A stretch of 64,000 bases of DNA from positions 3,115,631-3,179,630 of the forward strand of contig NZ_CP119787.1 of the NCBI RefSeq assembly GCF_029338255.1, read 5' to 3'. Under the pieces are notes generated by a model. That model worked only from the letters and a program-made list of their open reading frames with translations. It was not told the origin of the DNA and made no database searches. Made by a program: the position numbers and the translations under genes. This document shows positions 33,764 through 43,127 of this stretch, piece by piece (the first letter of the stretch is position 1; every line of letters starts with the position of its first letter). Source of the DNA: Haloarcula halobia (lineage in GTDB: Archaea > Halobacteriota > Halobacteria > Halobacteriales > Haloarculaceae).

Positions 33764-34798
33764 ATGACGAGCGTCAAGGACTTCCGCGTGGACGAGCCCG
33801 CGACGGCCGACGAGCTGGGCCGTGGCTCGTTCGTGTTCACGGACGACTACTCGGTGTTCGACTGGGGGAAGATGCCCGACCAGATACCGGACAAGGGCGC
33901 CTCGCTGTGTACGATGGGCGCGTTCAACTTCCAGCTGCTAGCGGAGAACCACGTCCCGACCCACTACGAGGGGGTCCGCGTCGAGGGTCACGACGAGGTG
34001 CTGGACCTCGGCGATGCGCTCTCGGTGGGCCAGCCGCCGACGGAGATGGTCATCTCGCTCACGCAGGTCCCCGACCTGCCCTTCGGCGACGGCACCTACG
34101 ACTACGACGCCTACCACGACGAGGCGGGCGAGAACTTCCTCGTCCCCCTCGAGATCGTCTTCCGCAACCGCGTCCCGGTCGGGTCGTCGCTGCGCTCGCG
34201 GACCGACCCGGCCGACCACGGCCTCGACTTCGAGGAGTGGCCCGACGAGCCGGTCGACCTCGAGACGCCGGTCGTCGAGTTCTCCACGAAGTACGAGGAA
34301 CAGGACCGCTACCTCGACCGCGAGGAAGCCGACCGCATCGCGGGCGCCGCCAGCATCGACCGGCTCGAGGAACTCGCGCTCGCGGTCAACCACATCCTCA
34401 CCCGCCAGGCCGAGCAGGCCGACCTGGTCCACGAGGACGGGAAGATAGAGTGTCTCTACGACGACGGCCAGATCCGCATCGCCGACGTGGTCGGGACCTT
34501 CGACGAGAACCGCTTCTCCTACGACGGCCAGCAGGTCTCGAAGGAGGTCATCCGCCAGTACCACAAGCGCACACAGCCCGAGTGGGTCGCGGCCGTCTCC
34601 GAGGCGAAACAGCGAGCGACCGAGGAGGGCATCGCCGACTGGAAGGGCCTCTGTGAGGTCGACCCGGAACCGCTGGACGAGCGGGTCGTCCGGGTCGCCC
34701 GCGACCTCTACTGTGCCGGGACGAACGCCTACGTCGGCGGCGACGTGTTCGACGCGCCGTCGCTCGCCGAGGCCGTCGACGCGGCCGCAGAGCTCTAA
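33764..34798 (+). CDS. purC: phosphoribosylaminoimidazole-succinocarboxamide synthase PurC
   Basis: This is a 344-residue SAICAR synthetase of purine synthesis, of the long haloarchaeal form. It begins [18 protein letters not shown], then [20 protein letters not shown] (the SDRYSVFDWG equivalent). [17 protein letters not shown], the acidic [14 protein letters not shown] and a [18 protein letters not shown] segment with DEN-RF for ATP binding follow. The start is the ATG at 33764, fitting a short 95-base divergent promoter shared with cofH. Confidence 0.93.
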   Translation: MTSVKDFRVDEPATADELGRGSFVFTDDYSVFDWGKMPDQIPDKGASLCTMGAFNFQLLAENHVPTHYEGVRVEGHDEVLDLGDALSVGQPPTEMVISLTQVPDLPFGDGTYDYDAYHDEAGENFLVPLEIVFRNRVPVGSSLRSRTDPADHGLDFEEWPDEPVDLETPVVEFSTKYEEQDRYLDREEADRIAGAASIDRLEELALAVNHILTRQAEQADLVHEDGKIECLYDDGQIRIADVVGTFDENRFSYDGQQVSKEVIRQYHKRTQPEWVAAVSEAKQRATEEGIADWKGLCEVDPEPLDERVVRVARDLYCAGTNAYVGGDVFDAPSLAEAVDAAAEL

Positions 34799-34808
34799 GC
34801 CGGCGGCG

Positions 34809-35912
34809 TCACTCCTCGAAGTCGCCGATCTCCTCGTCGGGGAACGAGATGAGGTTCTCCCGGCCGATGCGGAGTTTGTCGATTCGGCCGTCCTCGTCCA
34901 TCGACGAGAGCAGCTGCGAGACCTTCGCGTTCGACCATCCGGTCTCCTTGACGATGCGGGCCTGTTTCATCCGGCCGCCGCTCTGCTCTAACAGGCGTTC
35001 GACACGCTCCTCGTCGCTGAGCAGTTCCACGTCGACGTCGGCGTCGTCGGTCGAGTCCGTCGCGTCGGCCACCACGTCGTCGCTCTGCCCGGCCCCGTCG
35101 TCGCCGTCAGCGTCGTCCGTCCCTGCGGGCTGTGGGACAGCTCCCTGCCGGGCCATGTAGCCGACGGCCACGACGAGGCCGAGGATGAGCACCGCGGCGC
35201 CGCCCAGCCAGAGCGACCCGCCGCCGAACGGGGGGCCGTCGTCGGGCGTCTCGGGTGCGGTGGTCGTGGTGGGGGCCTCGCCTGCGTAGACGATCTGCAG
35301 GTAGCCCGGTTCGAACGTCCGGGGGCCCTCGAACCGGAGTTCCCCGCCCTCGACGGCCGTGGGAACGCTGCGGACGCCGTAGTTCGTCGGCGGGGAGATG
35401 ACGAGTCGCTGTTCCTCGGTCAGGCGGCCCAGCCAGGTGCCGTCGGTGGTGTTGAACGCGTCACCGACGACCAGGCGGTCGCCCTCGACGGTCGCGAAGT
35501 TCGTCCAGGTGAACTCGAGGACGATGGTCCCTTTCCCCTCGCTGACGACGTAATCTCGCCGCACGTCGGTGACGTTCATCTGCCGGCCGGTGGCCTCGCT
35601 CGCGGCGGTGCTGGCCCGCCGGAACGACTGCTCCCACCCGACGTCCCTCTCGCCCTCGACGTAGGCGGTGGCGAGGTCTTCGAAGGCCCGGGTGTCGTTC
35701 TCGTCTTCGAGGGCGTACGTGTCGGTTATCGTCCACCGCGCGTCACCGTTCGCCCGTATCTGGAGGTAGAACGTGGTGTTCTCGGTGACCGACGTCGTGG
35801 GCGTCGTCTGTGCGACGGAGCCGTCGCCACCCAGCGTCGCACCGACGACAGGGGTCGCGGCCGGAACGAGGAGGAGGAGAGCGAGGAGGGCGGCCAGTAC
35901 CCGCGGGGACAT
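34809..35912 (-). CDS. membrane-anchored winged-helix regulator with extracytoplasmic sensor domain
   Basis: A 367-residue protein. A signal peptide (MSPRVLAALLALLLLVPAA) precedes an extracytoplasmic beta-rich domain (about 30-210, with NTTFYLQI and the TNYGVRSVPTAVEGGELRF region). A Thr/Pro linker, one membrane helix (about 232-255), an Asp-rich linker and a cytoplasmic winged helix (about 310-360, KQARIVKETGWSNAKVSQLLSS) follow. This is the haloarchaeal DUF7345-TM-DUF7343 type. The start is the ATG at 35912, with GAGGTGA three bases upstream. It is divergent from an exported-protein gene across a region with a perfect palindrome, so local regulation is likely. Confidence 0.8.
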   Translation of the reverse strand: MSPRVLAALLALLLLVPAATPVVGATLGGDGSVAQTTPTTSVTENTTFYLQIRANGDARWTITDTYALEDENDTRAFEDLATAYVEGERDVGWEQSFRRASTAASEATGRQMNVTDVRRDYVVSEGKGTIVLEFTWTNFATVEGDRLVVGDAFNTTDGTWLGRLTEEQRLVISPPTNYGVRSVPTAVEGGELRFEGPRTFEPGYLQIVYAGEAPTTTTAPETPDDGPPFGGGSLWLGGAAVLILGLVVAVGYMARQGAVPQPAGTDDADGDDGAGQSDDVVADATDSTDDADVDVELLSDEERVERLLEQSGGRMKQARIVKETGWSNAKVSQLLSSMDEDGRIDKLRIGRENLISFPDEEIGDFEE

Positions 35913-35959
35913 TTCACCTCGAGACTGCACGGTCCGGAGCAAAAACCCTTTCCATCCGA

Positions 35960-35991
35960 GAATAAAACGTCTCCGGACGTTTTGAAACGTC
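35960..35991. promoter_or_regulatory. perfect palindromic operator between divergent genes
   Basis: AAAACGTC (35964-35971) and GACGTTTT (35976-35983) are perfect inverted arms around TCCG, followed at once by a third half-site GAAACGTC (35984-35991). The left arm overlaps the minus-strand TATA-like TTTTATT about 50 bases before the start of the membrane regulator. Binding there would control that gene and perhaps its divergent neighbour. Confidence 0.55.
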
Positions 35992-36065
35992 TTGAGCACT
36001 CTACGCCGTCTATCCGGGGTCGGGAATGCAGGGATTTTTGTACTGGCGGACTGTACGCCGTGGTG

Positions 36066-37307
36066 ATGCGCCCATCCCCCGCCCTCCTCGTCGCCATCCT
36101 CGTGGTGGTGACGGCACCTCCTGCCGCGGTTGCGACGCCCGCGCTCGCCGCCGGGGACGGCGGCACGTACCAGATCACGCCCGTCAACGGGACGACCAAC
36201 CAGCTGTCGATTCCCGAAAGCGAGGTCCGGACGGCGGCATTTACCTCGCCGGACGTCGAGGTCGGGACGGCCGTCGCGGCCGGGTCCCGGCAGCTCCACC
36301 AGGAACACGAGACCCAGGCCTTCGAGGAGCGGTTCATCCGCGCCGACTCCCAGCGGGCCCGTGCGGTGCTCGTCGATGACCGCCTCGACGCCATCGAGGA
36401 GCGCCGGCTCGAACTCGAACGCCAGCAGCGCGATGCGCTCGCGGCCGCCAGCGACTCGAGGTCGGTCGCCGAGTTCGTGACGGTGCGCGCACTGGTCGAC
36501 GCCGAGGCCCGGTCGCTCGCCGACGGCCTGCGGCGAATCGAACGCACCGATCGCAACAACCCCGATTTCTCGCTGGGGCGCGAGCGACGGACCGAGCTCG
36601 AGAACACCAAGGGGAACCTCCGGATGCTCACCGGACCGGTGGCCACACAGCTGGGCCGGTCGCTGTCAGGGCAGTCGACGAGCGGTCCCGTCTACTTCGA
36701 GACGGCGACGGACGGCTACACGCTCGCGTTCGTGACCGAAAGCGAGTACGTCCGCGAGACCCACCTCGACGACCAGCGGTCCCCCGGGGCCACCGACCAG
36801 TTCGCCGAGAGCGAGGGCGACCGCCTGCGTAACGCCGCCGACCGCGCCGAGTCGCTGTACCCGTGGCTCTACGACCGTCAGCTGCCCAGCGTCCAGAGCT
36901 TCGGGGGGACGAACATCTACCAGCTGACCGCCGACCACTCCGACGGCCGGTTGACGGCGTACCTCGATGGCGGGTCGACCCAGGTGTTCCGCGAGATACA
37001 GTACCGCCAGCTCTCGACGGTCGAACCGACGGCCTCGGAGACGACCGTCGAGGAGTCCGTCCGCCTCACCGTGAACCGGGCCTACGAGACGGGCCCGCTT
37101 CGCGTGGTCGTCGCAAGCAACGAGACCGGCGCCCCGATCGAGGGGACCGTCGCGGTGAGTGGCCAGCGCGTCGGTGAGACCGGGGCCGACGGGACCCTGT
37201 GGACGGTCGAACCCCGCGGCGCGTACAACGTGACCGTGACTACCGCCGACGGGACCGAACTCGAGGTCGAGCGGACCGAGCTCGACGTGGACTCGTCGGT
37301 CCAGTGA
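36066..37307 (+). CDS. exported protein of unknown function (DUF7096-like) with C-terminal Ig-like domain
   Basis: The 413-residue protein has a signal peptide (PSPALLVAILVVVTAPPAAVA) ending near residue 30. A mainly helical region of about 60-220 follows, with coiled-coil character (DAIEERRLELERQQRDALAAA), then a mixed domain with a LYPWLYDRQLPSVQSFGG segment. The C-terminal 80 residues form a carboxypeptidase-regulatory/Ig-like sandwich (APIEGTVAVSGQRVGETGADG). No C-terminal membrane helix is seen, so it is probably secreted or lipid-free in the envelope. The divergent membrane regulator is its natural partner. The family name is from memory. Confidence 0.65.
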   Translation: MRPSPALLVAILVVVTAPPAAVATPALAAGDGGTYQITPVNGTTNQLSIPESEVRTAAFTSPDVEVGTAVAAGSRQLHQEHETQAFEERFIRADSQRARAVLVDDRLDAIEERRLELERQQRDALAAASDSRSVAEFVTVRALVDAEARSLADGLRRIERTDRNNPDFSLGRERRTELENTKGNLRMLTGPVATQLGRSLSGQSTSGPVYFETATDGYTLAFVTESEYVRETHLDDQRSPGATDQFAESEGDRLRNAADRAESLYPWLYDRQLPSVQSFGGTNIYQLTADHSDGRLTAYLDGGSTQVFREIQYRQLSTVEPTASETTVEESVRLTVNRAYETGPLRVVVASNETGAPIEGTVAVSGQRVGETGADGTLWTVEPRGAYNVTVTTADGTELEVERTELDVDSSVQ

Positions 37308-37314
37308 GCCGTCG

Positions 37315-37935
37315 TTACTCGGGGACGTCCGCGACGGTCGTGATGGCGCGTGGACTCCCCGGCCGGGACTGCTGGATGTGGTGCTCGAAGGAGTCGAAGC
37401 CGGCGTCGGCGAACATCCGGTCGGCCTCCGCCTCGTCGTAGAAGAGCATGATGGCGTCGGCCATCTTCTGGAAGACCGTCGACCGGGGGTAGTCGGGGCC
37501 GACGATGAGCACCCTCCCGCCCGGTTTCGCGACGCGGCGACACTCAACGAGGGCGTCGACGGGGTTGGGCCAGTACTCGATCGAACCCGAGGACCAGACC
37601 ACGTCGAACGTGTCGTCCGCAAACGGGAGGCGCTCGGCGTCGCCGAGGTGAAAGCGGACGTCGCCGTGCTTGCCGAACTTCTCGTAGGCCTTCGAGAGCT
37701 GGTGGGGGCTCTGGTCGAGGCCGTAGACGACGTCGACGTGGCGGAGCAGGCCCTCCGTGGCGAAGCCGGTGCCACACCCCACGTCAAGCACCCGGTCGTC
37801 GGAGTCGAGTCCGAGCATGTCGATCGCCTCGTCGCGCATGCGTTCGTCCCAGATGAAGGGGTTTACCTGGTCGTAGACCTTCGAGAGGTACTTGTAGAAC
37901 AGCCGCGCGCGCGATTTGTTCTCGAGGACACCCAT
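37315..37935 (-). CDS. SAM-dependent methyltransferase (UbiE/MPBQ-type)
   Basis: A 206-residue class I methyltransferase with the SAM motif DRVLDVGCGTGFATEGLL, acidic GLDQSPHQL after beta-2, GDAERLPFADDTFDVVWSSGS and KPGGRVLIVGPDYPRS. The N-terminal NKSRARLFYKYLSKVYDQVNPF is typical of quinone-type methyltransferases in haloarchaea. The enzyme may act on menaquinone precursors, but the substrate is not proven. The start at 37935 (GVLENKSRAR) is preferred over 37962 because aattatga lies about 27 bases before it. Confidence 0.8.
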   Translation of the reverse strand: MGVLENKSRARLFYKYLSKVYDQVNPFIWDERMRDEAIDMLGLDSDDRVLDVGCGTGFATEGLLRHVDVVYGLDQSPHQLSKAYEKFGKHGDVRFHLGDAERLPFADDTFDVVWSSGSIEYWPNPVDALVECRRVAKPGGRVLIVGPDYPRSTVFQKMADAIMLFYDEAEADRMFADAGFDSFEHHIQQSRPGSPRAITTVADVPE

Positions 37936-38081
37936 TGGCAGTACTTGGGACGAGACGGTCATAATTCCCCGGATTTCGGACCGCGGGGCTGGCCCGCTGT
38001 GGCGGCGCTACGGTGCGCTCGCGGCGCGCAAGTTTCGCAACTACCAAATAGGCGCTCTGGCAACGTCCGTACGATTAGAGA

Positions 38082-38414
38082 ATGCCACGGCCAGAAGTTC
38101 TCGACAAGATAAAAGAGGCCGAGCAGGAGGCCGACGAGATCGTCGCCGAAGCCGAGGAAGACCGCGAGCAGCGGATCCAGGAGGCTCGCGAGGAGGCCGA
38201 GGAAATCCGCCAGGAGGCCCGCGAGGAGGCCGAGGCGGCGGCCGAAGAACGACTCGCCGAAGCCCGATCGGAGATCGAGGCCGAGCGCGAGGAGATTCTC
38301 GCCGACGGCGAGGCGGCCCGCGACGAGCTCGAGGCAGCGGCCGAAGACCGCGTCGACGAGGTGGTCGACTACGTGACAGAGCTCTTCGAGGAGGCGGTAC
38401 ATGCTCAGACCTGA
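38082..38414 (+). CDS. atpH: A-type ATP synthase subunit H (peripheral stalk)
   Basis: The 110-residue protein is nearly all charged heptads of Glu, Ala and Arg, a single right-handed coiled coil, and ends DEVVDYVTELFEEAVHAQT. It pairs with subunit E to form the peripheral stalk. It is the first gene of the ATP synthase operon and overlaps atpI by 14 bases. A weak TATA-like ccaaatagg lies about 33 bases before the ATG. Confidence 0.93.
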   Translation: MPRPEVLDKIKEAEQEADEIVAEAEEDREQRIQEAREEAEEIRQEAREEAEAAAEERLAEARSEIEAEREEILADGEAARDELEAAAEDRVDEVVDYVTELFEEAVHAQT

Positions 38415-40644
38415 GAAGATGTGCCGCGTCTCGGTGACCGGGTCGAAACGGTCCATGCGGGACACCGTGGAGGCGGTCCACGACCTCGACATGCTCCACG
38501 TCACCGAGTACGACGGCGCGTGGGACGGGTTCGAGCCGGGCGACCCCGTCGAAGGCGCCGACGAGGCCTCGGAGAAACTGGTCACCGTCCGGTCGCTGGA
38601 GTCGATTCTGGACGTCGGCGCGGACGATGCGGGCCCGACCCGCGTGGTGACCGACGAGGCCATCGACGAGGAGCTGGCGTCCGTCCGCGAGCAGGTCAAC
38701 GAGCTCGACGACCGGCGTGACGACCTTCGCGGCGAACTCCGCCAGGTCGAAGAGCGCATCAACGCGATGGAACCGTTCGTCACGCTGGGCATCGACCTCG
38801 ACCTCCTCCGTGGCTACGAGTCGCTGTCGGTCGTCGTCGGCGAGGCCGACCCCGACGAGGTGAAGGTCGCTCTCGCCGACAGTCCCGTCGACAGGTTCCG
38901 CGTCGACGCCGTGGACGGTGTCGTCGCCATCTTCGCCAAGGCCGAGGAGAGCGAGGTCCAGGACGCCCTGGTCGGGGCGACGTTCACCGGGCTGGAGATC
39001 CCCGACGGCGACGGCGACCCCTCGTCGTACCTCGAGGAACTCCAGCACCGCAAACAGAAACTCGAGTCGAAGCTCACGACGGTCCAGGACGAACTGGACG
39101 ACCTCCGACTCGACTACGCCGGCTTCCTGCTGGCCGCCGAGGAGAAACTCTCCATCGAGGTCCAGAAGGCCGAAGCACCCCTGACCTTCGCGACGACCGA
39201 GAACGCCTTCATCGCCGAGGGCTGGCTCCCGAACGACCGCTACGAGGAGTTCCAGAGCGCGGTCCGCAGCGAGGTCGGCGAGGCCGTCGACATCGAGAAG
39301 CTCGAAGTCGCCGAGTACGACTCCGACGGGCACGCACACGCCGCCGAGGAGGTCGAACACGAGGCGTCGGCACCCGCCGCAGACGAGGGCGCCGCCACCG
39401 CCGACGAGGAGGGCGAGACCCGCGAGGCCGCTGCCGACGGCGGGACGGTGCGCTCCGACGGTGGCATCGTCACGATGGGCAGCGACGCCCCGCCGGTCGT
39501 CCAGGACAACCCGGCGACGGTCAAGCCCTTCGAGGCGCTGGTCGAGGTCATCAACCGACCGAAGTACAGCGAGTTCGACCCGACCGTCGCCTTCTTCCTG
39601 ACCTTCCCGGCCTTCTTCGGGTTCATGATCGGCGACCTGGGATACGGGACCATCTACCTGCTGCTGGGTTACACGCTGTACAGCCGCGTCGACAGTGACG
39701 TCCTGAAGAGCCTCGGCGGCGTCGCGATGTGGGCCGGTGGCTTCACGATGCTGTTTGGCGTCCTCTACGGCGAGATATTCGGGTTACACCAGCTCGGTGA
39801 GATCGTCTGGGGCGGCAACCCGCCGATCCACAAGGGCCTCCAGCCCCACTACGGCGAGTACGCGCTCGGCTGGCTCGTCCTGAGCCTCTTTGCCGGGATG
39901 CTCCACCTCGCGGTCGGCTGGATCTTCGACTTCATCGAGAACCTCAGCCACGGCCTCAAGGACGCGGTCCTCGAGAGTGGCTCCTGGCTCATGATGCTGT
40001 TTGGCTTCTGGGGCTGGATCCTCGCCGACGCGCCGCCGACCGGCGCCGCACCGCCGCTGCTCGTCGGCTCTGCCGAACAGAGCGTCTTCGCCGGGAACCC
40101 GTTCCCGTTCGGCTTCACCGTCCTGCCGGAAGTAGTCGGCTTCCTGGCGTTCGCGGTCTTCGCCGTCGGCCTGGTCCTGCTGGTCGTCGGTGAGCCCATC
40201 GAGGGCGTCGAGTTCCTCAACGTGCTCGTCAACGTGCTCTCGTACACCCGACTCGCCGCCGTGCTGCTCGCCAAGGCGGGGATGGCCTTCGTGGTCAACC
40301 TCCTCTTTTTCGGCGTGTGGGTCACGGGCTCGGGCGCCGACGCCGAGTGGCACTTCGGCATCAACCACGCCCCCGCGTACTACCTCGAACAGGGGACCTA
40401 CCACGGTGCCGAGGTCACCGAAGTGATGTTCGGCGGCCTGATGCACTCGGGCATCGCCGGCGTCATCGGCGGCCTGCTCGTGCTGGTCATCGGCCACCTG
40501 CTCGTGCTGGTGCTGGGTATCACCAGTGCCGGCCTGCAGGGGGTTCGTCTCGAGTACGTCGAGTTCTTCGGGAAGTTCTACGAGGGTGGCGGCAAGCCCT
40601 ACACCCCGTTCGGCTACGAGCGCAACTACACGACCGAGGACTGA
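38401..40644 (+). CDS. atpI: A-type ATP synthase subunit I (membrane stator a)
   Basis: The 747-residue protein has a cytoplasmic half of paired coiled coils beginning RPEKMCRVSVTGSKRSM. A Glu/Ala/Asp-rich linker of about 300-360 residues position follows, and then a membrane half of about eight helices carrying VAFFLTFPAFFGFMIGDLGYG and LVNVLSYTRLAAVLLAKAGM, where the conserved Arg lines the proton path. The linker is a halophile feature. A 224-base gap follows before atpK, which has its own promoter. Confidence 0.94.
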   Translation: MLRPEKMCRVSVTGSKRSMRDTVEAVHDLDMLHVTEYDGAWDGFEPGDPVEGADEASEKLVTVRSLESILDVGADDAGPTRVVTDEAIDEELASVREQVNELDDRRDDLRGELRQVEERINAMEPFVTLGIDLDLLRGYESLSVVVGEADPDEVKVALADSPVDRFRVDAVDGVVAIFAKAEESEVQDALVGATFTGLEIPDGDGDPSSYLEELQHRKQKLESKLTTVQDELDDLRLDYAGFLLAAEEKLSIEVQKAEAPLTFATTENAFIAEGWLPNDRYEEFQSAVRSEVGEAVDIEKLEVAEYDSDGHAHAAEEVEHEASAPAADEGAATADEEGETREAAADGGTVRSDGGIVTMGSDAPPVVQDNPATVKPFEALVEVINRPKYSEFDPTVAFFLTFPAFFGFMIGDLGYGTIYLLLGYTLYSRVDSDVLKSLGGVAMWAGGFTMLFGVLYGEIFGLHQLGEIVWGGNPPIHKGLQPHYGEYALGWLVLSLFAGMLHLAVGWIFDFIENLSHGLKDAVLESGSWLMMLFGFWGWILADAPPTGAAPPLLVGSAEQSVFAGNPFPFGFTVLPEVVGFLAFAVFAVGLVLLVVGEPIEGVEFLNVLVNVLSYTRLAAVLLAKAGMAFVVNLLFFGVWVTGSGADAEWHFGINHAPAYYLEQGTYHGAEVTEVMFGGLMHSGIAGVIGGLLVLVIGHLLVLVLGITSAGLQGVRLEYVEFFGKFYEGGGKPYTPFGYERNYTTED

Positions 40645-40798
40645 GGCTCGGTCCAGCGGATCGCTTTCTGCGTTCACACAGGTCCTGAGCGACGCGTCCC
40701 GGGCGGAGTGCGTCGGGGCGTGGCTGTTATCAGTCCACACCCCCGGCCCAGCGAGAGCGTAAATCGCCGGAACAGCGTCCCGCTGAAGCAGTTTGGGA

Positions 40799-40808
40799 AG
40801 TTTTATGA
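40799..40808 (+). promoter_or_regulatory. internal promoter before atpK
   Basis: agttttatga forms a good TATA box at 40799-40808. It would start transcription about 37 bases before the atpK ATG, and GAGAGGA precedes the start codon. A separate promoter could raise expression of the rotor subunit, which is needed in many copies. Confidence 0.5.
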
Positions 40809-40868
40809 AGTACGTCGCGCCACATACGCCTGTTCGGACACGAGCAACCTCAGAGAGGACTTCAAACA

Positions 40869-41123
40869 ATGATTGAATCCATCGCACCCGTTGTCAACGC
40901 TGTACTGCAGGGATCGAGCGCACCAGCAATTCCGCCGGCCGCCGGCGCAGCACTCGCCGTCGGTCTGGCCGCTCTCGGCGCCGGTATCGCCGAGCGTGGT
41001 ATCGGTGCTGCCGCGGTCGGTGCCGTCGCCGAAGACGAGAGCATGTTCGGGCGTGGCCTCATCCTCACGGTCCTCCCGGAGACACTCGTCATCCTCGCGC
41101 TGGTCGTCGTCTTCGTCGTCTAA
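40869..41123 (+). CDS. atpK: A-type ATP synthase subunit K (proteolipid c-ring)
   Basis: An 84-residue protein with two membrane helices. A Gly/Ala-rich first helix (AAGAALAVGLAALGAGIAERG) and a second helix with the ion-binding Glu in TVLPETLVILALVVVFVV make one hairpin with a single carboxylate, of the size of bacterial c subunits. The loop AVAEDESMFGRG joins the helices. This supports a high-ion-number proton ring. Confidence 0.95.
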   Translation: MIESIAPVVNAVLQGSSAPAIPPAAGAALAVGLAALGAGIAERGIGAAAVGAVAEDESMFGRGLILTVLPETLVILALVVVFVV

Positions 41124-41144
41124 ACGCACCCCCCTTTTCCAACA

Positions 41145-41729
41145 ATGAGCCTTGAAACAGTCGTAGAGGACATTCGAGACGAAGCCCGCGCGCGTGCAGA
41201 CGAGATTCGCGACGAGGCCGACGAGCGCGCCCAGGAGATCACCGACGAGGCACGAGCCGACGCCGAGCAGATCCGCGAGGACCGCGAGGCCGAAGTCGAG
41301 AGCGATATCTCCCAGGAGCGCGAGCAGCGCCTCTCCTCGGCGAAGCTGCAGGCCAAGCAGGCCCGACTGGGCGCCCGTCGTGACGTCCTCGAGGACGTCC
41401 GCGCCGACGTCGAGGCGGCACTCGCCGACCTCGGAGCCGACCGTCGCGAAGAGCTCACCCGGGCCCTCCTGGACGCCGCCGTCGCGGAGTTCGACGACGG
41501 CGCCGACCTGGCCGTCTACGGCCGGGCCGACGACCAGGACCTGCTCGAAGACGTCCTCACAGACTACGACGGTGCAACGTTCGCCGGAGAGCGAGACTGC
41601 CTCGGTGGTGTCGTCGTCGAGAGCGAGGCCTCCCGAGTCCGCGTGAACAACACGTTTGACTCGCTGCTCGAGACGGTCTGGGAGGACAACCTGCGAGACA
41701 TCAGCGACCGCCTCTTCGACCCACAATGA
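41145..41729 (+). CDS. atpE: A-type ATP synthase subunit E (peripheral stalk)
   Basis: The 194-residue protein has an N-terminal coiled coil (about 1-100, rich in DEARARADEIRDEA-like heptads) and a globular C-terminal domain ending LETVWEDNLRDISDRLF. FAGERDCLGGVVVESE matches the family segment with Gly-Gly-Val-Val. It caps the catalytic head and pairs with subunit H. Four bases overlap atpC. Confidence 0.94.
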   Translation: MSLETVVEDIRDEARARADEIRDEADERAQEITDEARADAEQIREDREAEVESDISQEREQRLSSAKLQAKQARLGARRDVLEDVRADVEAALADLGADRREELTRALLDAAVAEFDDGADLAVYGRADDQDLLEDVLTDYDGATFAGERDCLGGVVVESEASRVRVNNTFDSLLETVWEDNLRDISDRLFDPQ

Positions 41730-42802
41730 GCCTGCGAACGGACGCAAAGCGCGGTCAAGGAAGTAACTACGAGTACGTCGTCGCCCGCGTGCGGTCGCGC
41801 CGCGCGTCGCTGTTCGACGACGACGACTACCGGAAGCTGGTCCGCATGGGGACGGGCGAGATCGCCCGCTTCATGGAGGAGACCGAGTACGAGACCGAGA
41901 TGAACGCACTCGGCGCCCGATACAGCGGTATCGACCTCGTCGAGTACGCGCTGAATCGCAACCTGGCCAAGCACTTCGACGACCTGCTGAACTGGGCCGA
42001 AGGGCAGCTGTACGACTACATCGCCCGGTACCTCCGGAAGTTCGACGCCTGGAACATCAAGACCATCATCCGGGGAATCTACTCCGGGGCCTCCCGGACA
42101 GATGTCGAAGACAACCTCATCGACGCCGGGGAGTTCGACGAGCGACTGCTCGAGCAGCTGCTGGCCACCGAGAGCATCGAGGAGGTCGTCGAGACCCTCG
42201 AGACCACCATCTTCGGCGACGCCCTCGCGATTGCCTACGGCGAATTCGAGGACAGCGGCGTCCTCGTGCCGCTGGAGAACGCCGTCGACCGCGCGTTCTA
42301 CGAGATGCTCCTGTCGGGGCTCCCGACGGGACCGGAGGTCGACAGCCCGACGGGGCTGTACATCGAGTTCCTCCAGGCCGAGGTCGACTTCCGGAACCTC
42401 CGGAACGCCCTCCGACTCGCTCGGAGCGGGGCCGACATGGACCCGGCCGAGTACTTCATCGAGGGCGGTCGGCTGTTCAAAGAGCGCCAGCTCGCCCAGC
42501 TTGCGACCGACACCGACCAGCTCGTCAACGCCGTCCGGGAGAGCCCATACGGCGACGACTTAGAGGACGCGCTGGAGACGCTCGAGGGCGCCGACAACCT
42601 CATCGACTTCGAGCGCGCCCTCGACGTCGCCTTGCTCGAGTACGCGGAACAGCTCTCGAACCGGTATCCGCTGTCGGTCTGTCCCGTCCTCTCGTATATC
42701 CTCTCGAAGGAGCGGGAGGTCGACAACATCCGCGCCATCTCGCGCGGCCGGGAGGCCGGGCTGGATGCCGACGAGATAGAACAGGAACTGGTGATACTAT
42801 GA
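41726..42802 (+). CDS. atpC: A-type ATP synthase subunit C (V-type d, central stalk socket)
   Basis: A 358-residue, mostly helical protein linking the rotor ring to the central stalk. It begins with SNYEYVVARVRSRRASLFDDDDY and has the internal repeat structure of V-type subunit d (DAWNIKTIIRGIYSG, then VDFRNLRNALRLARSG), ending VCPVLSYILSKEREVDNIRAIS. It overlaps atpE and atpF by four bases on each side. Confidence 0.95.
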   Translation: MSLRTDAKRGQGSNYEYVVARVRSRRASLFDDDDYRKLVRMGTGEIARFMEETEYETEMNALGARYSGIDLVEYALNRNLAKHFDDLLNWAEGQLYDYIARYLRKFDAWNIKTIIRGIYSGASRTDVEDNLIDAGEFDERLLEQLLATESIEEVVETLETTIFGDALAIAYGEFEDSGVLVPLENAVDRAFYEMLLSGLPTGPEVDSPTGLYIEFLQAEVDFRNLRNALRLARSGADMDPAEYFIEGGRLFKERQLAQLATDTDQLVNAVRESPYGDDLEDALETLEGADNLIDFERALDVALLEYAEQLSNRYPLSVCPVLSYILSKEREVDNIRAISRGREAGLDADEIEQELVIL

Positions 42803-43125
42803 GCCAGGAGATAGCCGTGATCGGGAGCCCGGAGTTCACGACGGGGTTCCGGCTGGCGGGCGTCCGCAAGTTCGCGGACATCCCGAACGAGGAGAAAGAC
42901 GAACGGTTGGACGACGCCGTCGAGGAGATGCTCACCGACGACGACGTCGGCATCGTCGTGATGCACGACGACGACATGGAGCGTCTCTCCCGTGGCGTCA
43001 GGAAGGACGCAGAGACCAGCGTCGAACCGGTGCTGGTGACCCTCGGCGCGAGCGGCGCCGGGAGCGGCGGACTGCGTGAACAGATCAAGCGAGCCATCGG
43101 AATCGACCTGATGGACGAAGACTAA
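42799..43125 (+). CDS. atpF: A-type ATP synthase subunit F
   Basis: The 108-residue Rossmann-like protein of the central stalk begins [19 protein letters not shown], followed by [17 protein letters not shown] and a C-terminal helix ([17 protein letters not shown]). These are normal for subunit F, which tunes ATPase activity. It lies between atpC (overlap) and atpA (two-base gap). Confidence 0.94.
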   Translation: MSQEIAVIGSPEFTTGFRLAGVRKFADIPNEEKDERLDDAVEEMLTDDDVGIVVMHDDDMERLSRGVRKDAETSVEPVLVTLGASGAGSGGLREQIKRAIGIDLMDED

Positions 43126-43127
43126 TC

